Shown: positions 10,431 through 22,116, numbered from the stretch's first letter. The stretch is 64,000 bases of DNA from Capra hircus (GCF_001704415.2 NC_030816.1:81842713-81906712); one strand, 5' to 3'. Program-made: numbers and translations. The notes: generated by a model from the sequence alone, not told the origin.

Positions 10431-12290
10431 CCTTAATTCTTCCCCGAGAACATTCCCCAGATGGGTCCAGTGGTCTTCTCAGGTTGCACTCATGGTTTAG
10501 GTGTCAGAGCTGACCTTTTTCTTGAATGTGTTAGGATCTCTTACTTTCTCCATCTGCTAAATGGACTGGTGCCTAGGTGACTCTCAGTCTATCAAGGAAG
10601 CATGGATGAAAGGGCAGGGCTTCCTTTGCTGTCCCCGTGGACCCATCCCACTCCAAACCAGAGGGCAGAGACCTGAAAATACAGCAGGCATTTGGCTCGT
10701 TCAGCCAGTTCTCAGAGGTAGGGGAACAGCCATTACTGGCATCTAAGACGCACATTATAACTGCTGAAATCAGGGCATTGCTAATGATTTCATTACGTAG
10801 TTTAATTGGCAGCATTTTTTTTCCTTCTCAGTGGTACATGAAATAGTAGTTCATCTTACAGTTGATATGTCTGACAGTGTCTAAGCTGTAAAGCTAAAGT
10901 GCTGGTCCGGACTATAGGAAAGCTTCTAAAACGTGTTCAGAATGTCACTGGGCAGAGCTGTGGCCCGTGGAAAGGCAGAAAAGAGGAGAGAGAAAATTTT
11001 AAAAGACTTGATCCCCTTCCGCAGACCTTACAACCTGATTTGTGAAACAAGACTAAGAAAACAGAACTCTACAAACACTTCTCAAGCAACATGTCAGCAG
11101 GTGAGAGCCAGAGTGGACTTCTGTGAGTGTGAGGGGTTATCTGGAACCTCGGCATCACAGGAAGCCTTCCTGGAAGAAGAGAATTCAGAGTTTAAAAGGA
11201 AAGGAAACGTGGGCCAGAGGCTACTCTGCCTCATTAGTGGCTCCCTGTTCTCAGGCAGAAACAATGTCTCCATTTTACAAATGTTTGGATAACTTAGGAG
11301 CATCCTTTCTGGGACTTTCATCACATCATAATGGGATATGTGAGCAAGAGGGCAGAATGCTCAGGAACGACTTGAATCTCTCTGTATTTCCTTCATTCTC
11401 CGAATCACACCTGGGAGGGGTCCACAGAGGATGAGCTACCTGGTCAGTCCTTGCTGGTTGTTTCTGAATGTCTGCAAGGGCGTGGCTGTCCTCCTTGGCA
11501 CTGGGCACCTTACTTCTTCTGGAACATGCCTGATATATAAACTACTTGACCCACAGGCTTCTTTCTCCGTGTGAGCAGAATAGGGGTGAGAGAGGAATCA
11601 CCTGGATTCGGGGTCCGATGAGAACACCCAGATGAGGTCTGGAGCAGACGTACACACACCCACTATAGGAAAAGGAAATGAAACCCCCAAACCCACCCAA
11701 AGGATGACTCCAGGTAAGCCCTCTCCCCTGGACTCCTCTCCCCTGCAGACCAGTCCCAACACCCGGGCTAAAACCCAGTGCCAAGAGGGGCATACTTCCT
11801 GTTCCTTAGCTGCCAGTCATTCTAGACGGGCCACTGTCCTAACGGGGCATGCACGGATGCATGCTGGTGTCCACACGCCTGCCTACGTTCTGGCTGATTG
11901 AAGTGTCTGCCATGAAGTCGAGGGCGGTACACTCAGCAGAGTGGGAGGAGGGGTTGCAAGGCGGACGGAAAAGGCCCTTCACTCTCACTCCTGCAACCAT
12001 CAGCACCTCACAGTTTGCCCTGCTTGTCACTCCCAGTGTTCAGCTCCTCTGAATGATGACTCCACGCCCATCCTGCAAGCCTCCGGGGCGGGTACCCTCA
12101 CCATCTGATAAGAGAGAAAAGCAGGTTCAGAGAAGTCAAGGTCCCACGGTAAGCGGCAGGTCCAGAGATGAGGGGCTCAGTGTCTCAGAGATAACCCACC
12201 TTTGACTCCCGGCTACCCAAATTCTGCCTGGTGTGGACAGTGGGCCGCAGGATCCTCTGAACAGAAAGCTAGTAAAAGGCACCATGGATG
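10431..12290. other. No gene recognised, upstream of SYNJ2
   Basis: Unique intergenic sequence without young ruminant SINEs. Short open frames have no family features. A weak antisense MIR resemblance is present near 12100-12190. Confidence 0.45.
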
Positions 12291-12295
12291 GAGCA

Positions 12296-12465
12296 CTTTC
12301 CGCTCCTCAGGCATGCACCAAGCCCTTTGTACGGATTAACTCCATCCTCCCCTGCAACGTTATGAAGCAAGTACACTTCCTAATCCCGCTTTACCTTTTA
12401 GGGCCACTGAGTCACAGAGGACAGGCGACTCGCCCAAGGTCGCAGAAGCAGGCCAGAGAGGGAGG
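12296..12465 (-). mobile_element. MIR SINE, old
   Basis: Inverted MIR features: GGATTAACTCCATCC, then ACTGAGTCACAGAGGACAGG, GACTCGCCCAAGGTCGCAGA. Divergent, with approximate ends. Confidence 0.5.
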
Positions 12466-12565
12466 CGCAGCGCCCTGGACGGGACTGGGGAGGACTCCGG
12501 AGTGCTGCGGAGGGCCCGGGCCGGGCAGTTTCTAGCCTAGTGGCGCCGGCCAGGCCCCGGCGGGC

Positions 12566-12575
12566 CCATATAAGG
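12566..12575 (+). promoter_or_regulatory. CArG box (CCATATAAGG) overlapping a TATA-like sequence
   Basis: CCATATAAGG is an exact match to CC(A/T)6GG, the serum response factor site, and contains ATATAA, which could serve as a weak TATA box. It is an isolated AT run in an otherwise GC-rich promoter, 422 bp before the start codon. Confidence 0.5.
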
Positions 12576-12997
12576 CCGCGGGGCGTCCAGTAACGTTGCA
12601 GGAGCTTCAGGGCGCCCCGCCGACGACAGCCTCCTCCGCGTCCAGGAATGTGTGGAATCTTCCTCCCCGGCTGCCGCCCACCGCGGGAGCACTTCCCCTC
12701 CGCTCCCGGCCCCCATCAGGCCCCCGATCTTGCCCGAAGCTCGCCCCCTACCCACCCACCCAGCCGCGGCCCGGCCGCTGGGGGGAGCGCGGCGCATTGG
12801 CGGAGCGGACCGGGCGGCGGGGAGGCGGCCGCGCGCCCTCACCTGCCCGGGGCGGCGCGCGCGGGCGCGGCGGAGGCGGGCCGGTCGGAGGCCGCGGAAC
12901 CGGCAGGGAGGAGCCTGCGCCTGGCCCGCGGCGGGGACGCAAAGTGAAACTCCTGGAAGTTGCGGGCGCTCGGGGAGCCGCGCCGGGCCGCGCGCCG

Positions 12998-13124
12998 ATG
13001 GCTCTGAGCAAGGCGCTGCGGCTGCTCCGGCGGCTGGAGGCCTCGGGGGAAAGCAGCGTCCTGCTGGAGGCGCGCGGCCGCAGGGACTGCCTGCTCTTCG
13101 AGGCCGGCACGGTGGCCACGCTCG
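12998..13124 (+). CDS. SYNJ2: SYNJ2 exon 1 (coding part): start of synaptojanin-2
   Basis: Synaptojanin-2 is a polyphosphoinositide phosphatase with an N-terminal Sac1 domain, a central inositol 5-phosphatase domain and a proline-rich tail. It acts in clathrin-mediated endocytosis and Rac1-linked membrane traffic. This exon encodes residues 1-42 plus the first base of codon 43, beginning M-A-L-S-K-A-L-R-L-L and including V-L-L-E-A-R-G-R and C-L-L-F-E-A-G-T-V-A-T-L, which I recognise as the mammalian SYNJ2 N-terminus. The ATG at 12998 has G at +4 but C at -3. It is the only in-frame ATG in the open stretch from 12596. The donor is CTCG|GTGAGT at 13125. Mature 5' UTR sequence lies upstream in the CpG island. 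The paralogue SYNJ1 starts differently, so SYNJ2 is the firm call. Confidence 0.93.
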
Positions 13125-13837
13125 GTGAGTGCGGCAGGCGGTGCTGCCGGGGGCTCCCGGGCAGGCGACTCCGCAGTGGCGCGGGGGCCTCGGGCCGCTT
13201 CCCCCGTCCCCTTCCCCGGGGCGGGAGGTGCCCGAAGGGGAGGGCGCCTGCCTCTTCTGCTGAGACCGGGGCATACGGGCACCTCCCTTCCCCGAGTAGA
13301 GCGGTCCCGGGGGCGCGGAGGCGGCCGAGGACTGGGGGTCGCACGCGCGGGGTGGCCGGTAAGGGCCTGTTTGAATGAAGTGGCGCCGGCACACCTCAGA
13401 GCACGTGCGGCTGCGCCCCCGGACCCAGGCTGCCCGTGGTCCCCCCCTTGGGGTCTGCCATCCGCGCGCCTGCCGGCGGGCGGGTCACTCGTGAAGAGCC
13501 GCCTCTGGATTCTCTGCCCCGCGCTCCCCCGGGACGCGTTCCAGATTCGTGACCATCCGGGAGGGTTGACTTAGGAGCCGGCCTGACCAAGCGCTTGGCG
13601 CTGTTTCTCTTTGGCACCTGTTGATGAAACACGGAATGCCCACTGCTCTGGGATGGCCTCCTTCGCTCTAGGAGGGGATGGGGACAAAGCACCGTTAACC
13701 CAGACGCCGGATAAACAGCTGATGGCACCTTGGCCTCAACCAACTGCTTGGTTGAGAAGCGTCATTCCCACAAAGTATAGAATTTGGAGGCAAATACGCG
13801 ACTGGATGACTCTGTACTGGCTGTATTTGATTTTGGT

Positions 13838-14042
13838 GTTGCTGTTTACTCAGTCGTGTCCGACTCCTTGTGACCCCTTGGACTATAGCCCACCAGGCTC
13901 CTCTGTCCATGGAAATTCCCAGGCAAGAGTAGTAGAGTGGGTTGCCATTTACTTCTCCAGGGGAATCTTCCTAACCCAGGGATATTATGCTTGTCTCCCC
14001 ATTGCAGGCAGATTCTTTACCGCTGAGCCACCAGGGAAGCCT
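13838..14042 (-). mobile_element. Bov-tA SINE
   Basis: Inverted Bov-A body (GTCGTGTCCGACTCC, CTCCTCTGTCCATGG) followed by the inverted tRNA-like head ending GAGCCACCAGGGAAGCC. Confidence 0.9.
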
Positions 14043-14104
14043 GGATTTGACCTTAGGTAGTTGCCAAGTCTGTGTATTTCAACTCTGTCAAGACCAGCAA
14101 GTCT

Positions 14105-14240
14105 TGACCCTGACATTGTGTCAAGGGCTTTAGAGACGATCTCATTTAATTTTCACAGTTCTGGGCTATTATAGTGTCCATATTACAGAGAAGTAATCTG
14201 AGGCCTGGAGAGGATAAGAAACTTTCTTGGCCAGGGTGAC
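14105..14240 (-). mobile_element. MIR SINE, old
   Basis: Antisense MIR pattern: CTCATTTAATTTTCACAG, then ATTACAGAGAAGTAATCTGAG and a trailing GGCCAGGGTGACA. Confidence 0.6.
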
Positions 14241-15007
14241 AGACAGCACTCCCTGACTTCCAGTGGCTGTTTCTGTATTGGTGTACAGAGTGTGGCTTCT
14301 TGGAATCACCAGCCATTTGGCTTCTTGTTTGGTGTCTTAACATTCACGAGGAAGGCCAGGTAATACCGACATGAGCGAAGGCAGGAAGGATTGTTGGAAC
14401 TTCGACCTGAACACTGGAGAACAAGCTTACGTCTCCTGTCCAGCGGCACCGTCTCCCTTGTTGGTAGCTAAACACAGAGCGGAGAGGAGGTCTCTACTCC
14501 TTTAGGTGGATAACCAGTGCACTTACCCCCACCACATTTTATAATTGACTCTAGTCTTTTTTTCACATTGTGCACATACATTCTTCAGTTAAATTCTTCA
14601 GTATACATCTTGGAAGGACCATCTCTTCTGTTTCCACTTCCTTAATCATTTTATTAACATACGGTTATCTGGCTTGTTTCCAGTCACTTGGTTACTAAAA
14701 CCATGTCTCCAGTAGTGTCAGCACCATAAGCTGTGCAGTAAATCGTGGATGAAATTGTTATCAGATTATTTCAATTTGTACTCTAGCCTGAAAAGTCCAA
14801 GTTTGGTCATTTGCTAAGGTCTGGGGAAAAAAAAAAATTAAAAATCCATTCCATTTTAAATGTCTACTTCATACCACATTTGTCAGAGCTGAGAGATTAA
14901 TTGCATGGTACAAAACTACCGCTTCATCAAAGAGAGTAAAATATTCGTCAGTTGGATTACAGCAACCTTAAGAGAGTTCCTGTATTAAAGTATTTAAGAG
15001 TTCCTTG
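14241..15007. other. Intron 1, no feature recognised
   Basis: AT-leaning unique sequence with a short A tract at 14827-14837. No conserved reading frame. Confidence 0.45.
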
Positions 15008-15016
15008 GAAGCCACT

Positions 15017-15239
15017 GGGCTTCCCAGGTGGCACTAGAGGTAAAAAACCGCCTGCCAGTCCAGGAGATGTAAGAGGTTGGGGTTCAATACCTGGGTTGGG
15101 AAGATCTCCTGGAGAAGGAAATGGCAACCCACTCCAGTATTTTTGCCTAGAAAATCCCACGGACAAAAGGAGCCTGGTGGGCTATGGTTCATAGTGTCAC
15201 AAAGAGTTGGACATGACTGAAGTGAGTTAGTGCACTGTT
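15017..15239 (+). mobile_element. Bov-tA SINE
   Basis: Starts GGGCTTCCCAGGTGG, with a degenerate B box (GGGTTCAATACC) and a full Bov-A body. A 9-bp target-site duplication GAAGCCACT lies at 15008-15016 and 15240-15248. Confidence 0.92.
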
Positions 15240-15531
15240 GAAGCCACTAGGATAAAAAAGACTTTATTTTTTCAAAAGTGAAGATTTTTAAATGATTAAT
15301 GAAAGTAGTATAATGCATATTTTCCATTTGGAAATTAGGCTTTTGGGCTGAAATCATGTATATTATGCTGGTGGTTACAATTCTCTGGATTCTGAAACAG
15401 AGGAAGTAGTGAAAGGAAGGGGTGTGGCCTCAGCTCACGTGTAGCCCACATTTGTCACCTAACCTGGCATCCATTTTTCAGTGGACTTTGGCCTGAATGC
15501 TTAATTTTTGAAGTCTTTTTTGTGTTAGTCA

Positions 15532-15726
15532 CTCAGTCGTGTCCGATTCTCTGTGACCCCATGGACTGTAATCTGCCAGGCTCCTCTGTCCCTGGAATTC
15601 TCCAGACAAGAATACTGGAGTGGGTTGCCATTCCCTTCTCCAGGGAATCGTCCCCACCCAGGGATCAAACCCAGTTCTCCTACATTGCAGGCAGGTTCTT
15701 CACTGTCTGAGCCACCAGGGAAGACC
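15532..15726 (-). mobile_element. Bov-tA SINE
   Basis: Inverted body and head (GTCGTGTCCGATTCTC through GAGCCACCAGGGAAGACC). It lies about 10 bp from the 3' end of the next antisense BovB copy. Confidence 0.9.
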
Positions 15727-15736
15727 TTTTCTTACA

Positions 15737-16360
15737 TTCAGTTCAGTCTCTCAGTTGTGTCCGACTCTTTGCGACCCCATGATTTGCAGCACTCCAGGCC
15801 TCCCTGTCCATCACCAACTCCCGGAGTTCACTCAAATTCACGTCCATCGAGTCGGTGATACCATCCAGCCATCTCATCCTCTGTCGTCCCCTTCTCCTCC
15901 TGCCCCCAATCCCTCCCAGCATCAGAGTCTTTTCCAATAAGTCATGAAATGGCCAAAGTACTGGAGTTTCTGCTTTAGCATCATTCCTTCCAAAGAAGTC
16001 CCAGGGCTGATCTCCTTTAGAATGGACTAGTTGGATCTCCTTGCAGTCCAAGGGAATCTCAAGAGTCTTCTCCAACACCACAGTTCAAAAGCATCAATTC
16101 TTCAGTGCTCAACCTTCTTCACAGTCCAACTCTCACATCCATACATGACCACAGGAAAAACCATAGCCTTGACTAGACGGACCTTTGTTGGTAAAGTAAT
16201 GTCTCTGCTTTTTAATATGCAATCTAGGTTGGTCATAACTTTCCTTCCAAGGACTAAGCGTCTTTTAATTTCATGGCGGCAATCACCATCTGCAGTGATT
16301 TTGGAGCCCCTCAAAATAAAGTCTGACATTGTTTCTACTGTTTCCCCATCTATTTCCCAA
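15737..16360 (-). mobile_element. BovB LINE 3' part, antisense
   Basis: About 620 bp. The minus strand encodes BovB ORF2 tail blocks (G-S-K-I-T-A-D-G-D-C, L-V-K-A-M-V-F-P-V-V-M-Y-G-C-E-S-W, Y-F-G-H-L) with frameshifts. The TTCAGTTCAGT end marks the 3' terminus at the left. Confidence 0.93.
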
Positions 16361-17233
16361 AGAAACTATTTTTAAAAGGCATTCATTGGGTAATGTTGCT
16401 GGTCCGAGAAGGACTGTAGGAGCCTCTGTTACTGGAAAGTTGTCTCAGACTTTTAGAGCATCCTAAGTATGTCACAATGGGATAGACTGGCTCTGAACTT
16501 AAAATGCCCATCTATGTTCCAAAGGTCTAGCTTTTTGCTTTCCTGGATAAGGTTAAGAGGGCTTTCATTCTCCCCGCCCACAGCACCCTGCTGGAAAGAT
16601 GAAGGGTCTACTTTTGTGGGGGGCAGTGCAGCTGTGGAAGCTTGCATAGCTGGTGGTGGAACCTTGGCCATTCCATGAGGTTCAAGCTTCCTCTTCGGGT
16701 CTGCTCTGGTTTCCCTTGATGAGTCTCCCCAGGGAGAAATGAGAGGTCAAGCAGACTCAAGTCAAGGGTTTATTCCCACGGGGGTAGTGGTTTCTGGGTG
16801 TTTACTGAGTGGCCCTAGATTCTGTGCAGCTCTGTGGCGGGTACACACTGCTGCTTTTACAGGGACATGGGTTGGACGAAGGCATAGCTCTTTAGGGCAC
16901 ATCCTAGCCCGTGGGGTCATAAGTTTAAAAGGCTTCCCACTAATGTTTTCAGGTATTGCGGAGACAGGGCTTGACTTGGGTTTTGAGTTTAGGAAAAACT
17001 GATGATTTCTGGGTTAGTCCTTCTATTCCAGCATGACCTGGGTGGCCACCCGGCCTGCCAGCCGGTGAGGAAAACTTCCAAGTTCCAGCTTCTGAAAGAT
17101 TTGAGAATGTTTCTTTAATGTGAATCAGCGGGAACAGGCTATTCCAGAGGCAGAAAAGCCTAACATGTTGGCACCAATTTCAAAGGTTTTTATAGCGTTT
17201 TCTTGATGACCTGATTCGGCAGTAGAAAGAAAG
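16361..17233. other. Intron 1, unclassified
   Basis: Moderate GC and no recognised element. 16600-17200 could hold a decayed LTR, but I see no clear TG/CA ends, TATA box or AATAAA. Confidence 0.4.
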
Positions 17234-17344
17234 TGGAGTCGCTCAGTCATGTCCAACTCTTTGCAACCCTATAGATTGCAGCCTACCAGGCTCCTCCATC
17301 CATGGGATTTGCCAGGCAAGAGTACTGGAGTGGGTGCCATTTCC
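17234..17344 (-). mobile_element. Bov-A monomer fragment
   Basis: Inverted Bov-A body only (GTCGCTCAGTCATGTCC to AGTACTGGAGTGGG). No tRNA-like head is present. Confidence 0.85.
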
Positions 17345-18242
17345 AAGGGCTTCTCAAATATGGATATAAAGCCAGAGCCGGTAACAATTCTCCTGGGTCC
17401 GTGGTCCACAGCATCCAGATGTTCTCTCATTTGCATACTGGGACAAAAAGTGCTTGCTGTCTTCTTTGTCCCTTTTAGACATCCTCCTCTGGACCAGATG
17501 AAGGGAAGTGTGCATTGTTCATGGGTTTCGTCCATTTGCAGAGCCAGTGACAAGGCCCCAAAGTCCTGGGTTCTCCAAACAGCCCCCCAGGAGGGGTGGC
17601 CTGTGAGTGTGATGTGTTTACACGTGTGTGCGAGGTGTGCAGCCCCGCCTGTCTGCATCCCCCAGCCATGCTCGAGTGAAACAGGCAGCTGGGAGCAGGG
17701 TGGGCAGGAGCCCCATGAGATTTAATTAAGCTAATTACTGAGCCTCCTGAAATCACTTTCAGCTTCTGAGGGGAAAGGTTCTGTGTAAACATGGGCCTGG
17801 GTTCTCCCTGCTGCCTCTGTTTGCACAGAGGCCACCCGGTCAGATCTTGTTTGACTTGGAGACTCAGCCATGGAGCCCAGCAAGGCTCTGTCTGAACGGT
17901 TGCCTTGGCCCCTTCGTCAGGCTCTGTGGCCTGGATTTATCTGGTCCGTGACTTGAAGTTTGACCTGCCTGAGAGCATCTGAGAGAGTTGAATGAATCCT
18001 CCTGGGTGAGGACTGGAGCTCAGATAGAGCCTGGCGGGGGCTCTGGACTGCTGGCAGGGTTGGGGGCACAGCAGCCTGGTGGACTGTGGTTGCTGAAGAG
18101 GCCGTTCCCAGTTAGCTGCAGGTTTGCTCCTCATAATATCAACAAAATTGCAGGCCAGGTTAGCGCGTGCTTCTGCCGGCTCTTTTGTAACTCACTGGGA
18201 GGAATGTGATTTCAGATCTTGCCAGGCTCTTTTCTGGGCTCT
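17345..18242. other. Intron 1, unique
   Basis: No repeat or gene recognised. Confidence 0.45.
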
Positions 18243-18940
18243 GTTCAGTCACTCAGTTGTATCTGACTCTTTGCGACCCCATGGACTGCAGCACGCCAGG
18301 CTTCCCTGTCCATTATCAACTCCTGGAGCTTACTCAAACTCATGTCCATCGAATCGGTGATGCCATCCAACCATCTCATCCTCTGTCATCCCCTTCTCTT
18401 CCTGCCCTCAATCTTGCCCAGCATCAGGGTCTTTTCCAGTGAGGCAGTTCTTTGCATCAGGTGGCCAAAGTATTGGAGTTTCAGCTTCAGCATCAGTCCT
18501 TCCAATGAATATTCAAGACTGATTTCCTTAAGGATTGACTGGTTTGATTTCCTTGCAGTCCAAGGGACTCTCCAGAGTCTTCTCCAACACTACAGTTCAA
18601 AAGCATCAATTCTTCAGCGCTCAGCTTTCTTCATAGTCCAGCTCGCAGCATCCATACATGACTACTGGAAAAACCATAGCTTTGACTAGACAAACCTTTG
18701 TTGGCAAAGTAATGTCTCAGCTTTTTAATATGCAGTATAGAGAGTCGGACACGACTGAGCAACTTCACTTTCACTTTTCACTTTCGCATTGGAGAAGGAA
18801 ATGGCAACCCACTCCAGTGTTCTTGCCTGGAGAATCTCAGGAACGGAGGAGCCTGGTGGGCTGATGTCTATGGGGTCGCACAGAGTCAGACACGACTGAA
18901 GTGACTTAGTAGCAGCAGCAGGTTGGTCATAGCTTTTCTT
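18243..18940 (-). mobile_element. BovB LINE 3' part, antisense, split by a Bov-A2
   Basis: Inverted BovB 3' end at 18243-18740, resuming at 18921 with GGTTGGTCATAGCTTTTCTT exactly where the BovB sequence continues. The interruption at 18741-18920 is a Bov-A2 SINE. Confidence 0.9.
18741..18920 (+). mobile_element. Bov-A2 SINE, 5' truncated, nested in BovB
   Basis: Starts in the end of the first monomer (GAGTCGGACACGACTGAG), runs through the CTTTCACTTTTCACTTT linker and the whole second monomer, and ends in an AGC-repeat tail. Confidence 0.9.
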
Positions 18941-19057
18941 TTGTGGGGGCTGCATGGCTCCAAAACTTTCCTTTAACCTTTAGTTGTGAAAATTTTCAAG
19001 TATACACAAAAGTGAAGGAAAAAATGACTCTCCTGTACCTGTTACTGACTGTGGATT

Positions 19058-19368
19058 GTTGTTTTTCAGTCGCAAAGTCGTGTCCAACTCTGTAACCCCC
19101 TGAGTTTGCTCAAACTCATGTCCACTGAGTTGGTAATACCACCCAACCATCTCATCCTCTGTCGCCGCCTTCTCTTGCCCTCAATCTTTCCCAGCATCAG
19201 GGCCTTTTCAGTGAGTTGGCTGTTTATATCAGGTTGCCAAATTATTGGAGCTTTAACTTCAGCATCCATCCTTCCAATAAATATTTTGGGTTGATTTCCT
19301 TTAGGATTGACTGGTTTGATCTCCTTGGTGTCCAAGGGACTCTCAAGAGTCTTCTCCAACACCACAGG
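19058..19368 (-). mobile_element. BovB LINE 3' part, antisense
   Basis: Inverted BovB 3' end with internal deletions near 19090. It carries CATCTCATCCTCTGTCGCC and CTCAAGAGTCTTCTCCAACACC blocks. Confidence 0.88.
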
Positions 19369-19378
19369 ATGAAAGAAA

Positions 19379-19458
19379 ATGAAAGTGAAAGTGAAGTCAC
19401 TCAGTTGTGTCCGACTCTGTGACCCCCTGGACTGTAGCCCACCAGGCTCCTCAGTCTG
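19379..19458 (-). mobile_element. Bov-tA/Bov-A 3' fragment
   Basis: GAAAGTGAAAGTGAAGTCACTC, then GTCCGACTCTGTGACC and CTGTAGCCCACCAGGCTCCTC. Truncated at its 5' end. Confidence 0.8.
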
Positions 19459-21029
19459 TTCTGTGTCACCTATCCCTGAATTTTTTATGAAAAATAATCT
19501 CCTAACTGATTCATGGCCAAGCAAGTTTTAATTTATTTGGCTCACTTACTTTTTTCCTCCCCTACGGCTTGCATTTTGTGCAAGTTCAAAATTTATTAGA
19601 TGGATTGAAATGTGACCAACAATAGAAATGATGGTGTGAATTGATTCTGAGGTTCTGGCCGAGATATATTTTTGAGAGTGAACTGACCACATGGCAAGAA
19701 TAAACCACAGCCTGGAAGAGCAGGGTGTCCCCTCCTGGGACAATATTGATGGGCTCAGTGGTTGCACTACCGCTGGAAGACGGCCAGGGGGGCCTTGCCC
19801 TGTGCCTCTCATCAAAATGAGGGGTCGAGCCAAGGGGCTGTGTCCCCTGCTGTTTGCTGACCGCCCCCCCCCCCATCTCTGGACCACACTCCAGAGGATC
19901 CTGGAATCTCCTCCAAACATGGTACCCAGCCCGCATACAGCCTGCACTGGTCTCTTCTCAGAGCCCCTGACAGACTGCACAGTGGGTGTGTCCACCCGGG
20001 GCCAGGGCAGCAGTGTGGCAAGGCTGCAGGGTGTTAGTGGAAGTGGACGCACACTTGCTAGGGTGTCCTCGGGTGTGTGCATGAGGCCCCTGCAGGGTGG
20101 TGTGGAGCCTGGAGCCCGGGGGTCAGTGGAAAGAGAAGGCGGCCAGGCTGGGGGCAGCTCTTTCTGCTGGGTACCTTCTGGACCTGACCTTAGTCCTGGG
20201 GTGTCCTTCTCGAGCCAAGAGGATAGAACGCAGTTTGTTTTTAGCGGTTTCTGAGCTTGGTTGATACCTTAGAATTATTTCCACATGGAGGGTACAAGGC
20301 TCTGAGGGTGCCTGGCTCAGACCCCATCGATGCTGGGCCGGGTGAGCCCTGGGCACCTGGGTGGGTCTGGGTCTCACTCCGGGGCGCTCCTTGGGCACCC
20401 AGGTACCCCTTCGTGATTTCTGGCTGCTCAGCTTCTGTTGCTGGATGGTGTCACCTTTTCACCTGAGGATGGGAGCACAGTGTGTGTTTTTTCCCACTTG
20501 AAGTGTCCTTAAAGCCTTGGCAAACTGCCCCAGGCTCAGACTTGGGCATTAGATTGGGGTCCCTAGCATTAGGGTGTATGTGGTGGCCAGCCCCCCTCCA
20601 GGGGAAGATCAAATCAGGCTGGCAAAGGTGTGTGCACCTGAGCGAGCTGAGGGCTTGGCCGTGAGACCCTCAACTGCGCTGGCATCTCCAGGCTGCGGGT
20701 CCGGAGGGCAATTTGGTAGATGCTGGATTCTCAGCAGAAGTCAACACCAAACAGCCCATTTACAGGCACTTCCTACTTCCAAGACTTGCTGGAAGGCGAC
20801 TGGGGGCCCTGTTATGTAAATGTGTCCTTCTGGGGGACAGTTTACTGAAAAACCTCAGAAACCTGCCTGTCCTTGACCCAGTGGTCTATGGCTAGAATAT
20901 CTCAGGAGACACACACATGGACCCATTTTGCTTCAAGGATGTCTGTTACAGAGTGTTTTGGATTTTCAGGTGGTCAAATAAACTTTGGTTCACTTGATCA
21001 TCCTAGCTAACGCTCGTGGGGTGCTTGCC
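19459..21029. other. Intron 1, unique
   Basis: GC-rich in part, with a 13-base C run at 19862-19874. The open frames here (for example 19691-20254) are GC-driven and carry no protein features. Confidence 0.45.
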
Positions 21030-21190
21030 TCATACCAGGCACTATTTGAGGTTTACATGGATTGACTGCTTCAGCCCTCACAAAGGGGCAGGTCCTGATA
21101 ATCTCCATTTACACTTGGAGAAACTGAGGCACAGGGATGGGTAAGAGCTTGCATGAGGTTCTGTTTCTAGTTAGTGGCCGAGCCGCGATT
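21030..21190 (-). mobile_element. MIR SINE, old
   Basis: Antisense MIR: CTCCATTTACACTTGGAG, AAACTGAGGCACAGGGATG, then TAGTGGCCGAGCCGCGATTTGAAC. Confidence 0.65.
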
Positions 21191-21434
21191 TGAACAAGTC
21201 TAGGAGGCTCCAGAGAGCGATGTGTTGGCTGAACTCTCGTGCTTAGGAAAATAAGAAAACCCACTGTATGAAAAACGCTTTTTTGTCCTGTGTCGCTCTG
21301 CTTATCTTGGGCTTTAGGACGCATGTGTGTTCAGTGAAGAGAAGGGCTGCTGGTAAAACTGAGCATCCATGCTGCCTCCCGACCGTGACTGGGTTTGAGC
21401 TCAGGAGTTGTGCCGCGTGGGCTTAGTTGCCCCT

Positions 21435-22113
21435 CAGTTCAGTTCAGTTCAGTTCAGTTGCTCAGTCGTGTCCGACTCTTTGCATCCCCATGAATCGCAG
21501 CATGCCAGGCTTCCCTGTCCATCACCATCTCCCGGAGTTCACTCAGACTCATGTCCATCGAGTCCGTGATGCCATCCAGCCATCTCATCCTGGGTTGTCC
21601 CCTTCTCTTCCTGCCCCCAATCTCTCCCAGCATTAGAGTCTTTTCCAATGAGTCAGCTCTTTGCATGAGGTGTCCAAAGTACTGGAGCTTCAGCTTTAGC
21701 ATCGTTCCTTCCAAAGAAATCCCAGGGCTGATCTCCTTCAGAATGGACTGGTTGGATCTCCTTGCAGTCCAAGGGACCCTCAAGAGTCTTCTCCAACACC
21801 ACAGTTCAAAAGCATCAATTCTTCGGCGCTCAGCCTTCTTCACAGTCCAACTCTCACATCCATACATGACCACAGGAAAGACCATAGCCTTGACTAGACG
21901 GACCTTAGTCGGCAAAGTAGTCTTTGCTTTTGAATATACTATCTAGGTTGGTCATAACTTTTCTTCCAAGGAGTAAGCGTCTTTTAATTTCATGGCTGCA
22001 GTCACCATCTGCAGTGATTTTGGAGCCCAAAAAAATAAAGCCTGACACTGTTTCTACTGTTTCCCCATCTATTTCCCATGAAGTGATAGGACCAGATGCC
22101 ATGATCTTCGTTT
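21435..22113 (-). mobile_element. BovB LINE 3' part, antisense
   Basis: About 680 bp including a long uninterrupted stretch of the ORF2 C-terminus on the minus strand (about 150 codons open at 21454-21915). CAGTTCAGTTCAGTT marks the 3' tail at the left. It is one of the better preserved copies. Confidence 0.94.
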
Positions 22114-22116
22114 CAG

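Larger units (their letters stand above)
12500..13560. promoter_or_regulatory. SYNJ2: CpG island and SYNJ2 promoter region
   Basis: Sequence on both sides of exon 1 is strongly GC-rich with dense CpG and lies in a 3.8-kb stretch free of ruminant SINEs. This is the usual setting of a housekeeping-type promoter. The transcription start is not visible from sequence. A CArG/TATA-like element at 12566-12575 suggests initiation near 12595-12600, leaving a 5' UTR of about 400 bases, but dispersed starts within the island are equally possible. Confidence 0.75.

Noticed and set aside
12998..13124. SYNJ1 or another Sac1-family gene instead of SYNJ2
   Set aside because: The N-terminal M-A-L-S-K start and the exon 3 block K-Q-G-D-D-S-S-E-W-G-N-S-F-F-W fit my memory of SYNJ2, not SYNJ1.
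12537..13394. Long open frames on both strands over the CpG island (up to 285 codons)
   Set aside because: They arise from very high GC content with few stops. Only the frame starting at 12998 has a recognisable protein and a splice donor in phase.
21454..21915. 153-codon minus-strand frame as a possible gene
   Set aside because: It is the C-terminal tail of BovB ORF2 in a truncated LINE copy, with many relatives in the same window.
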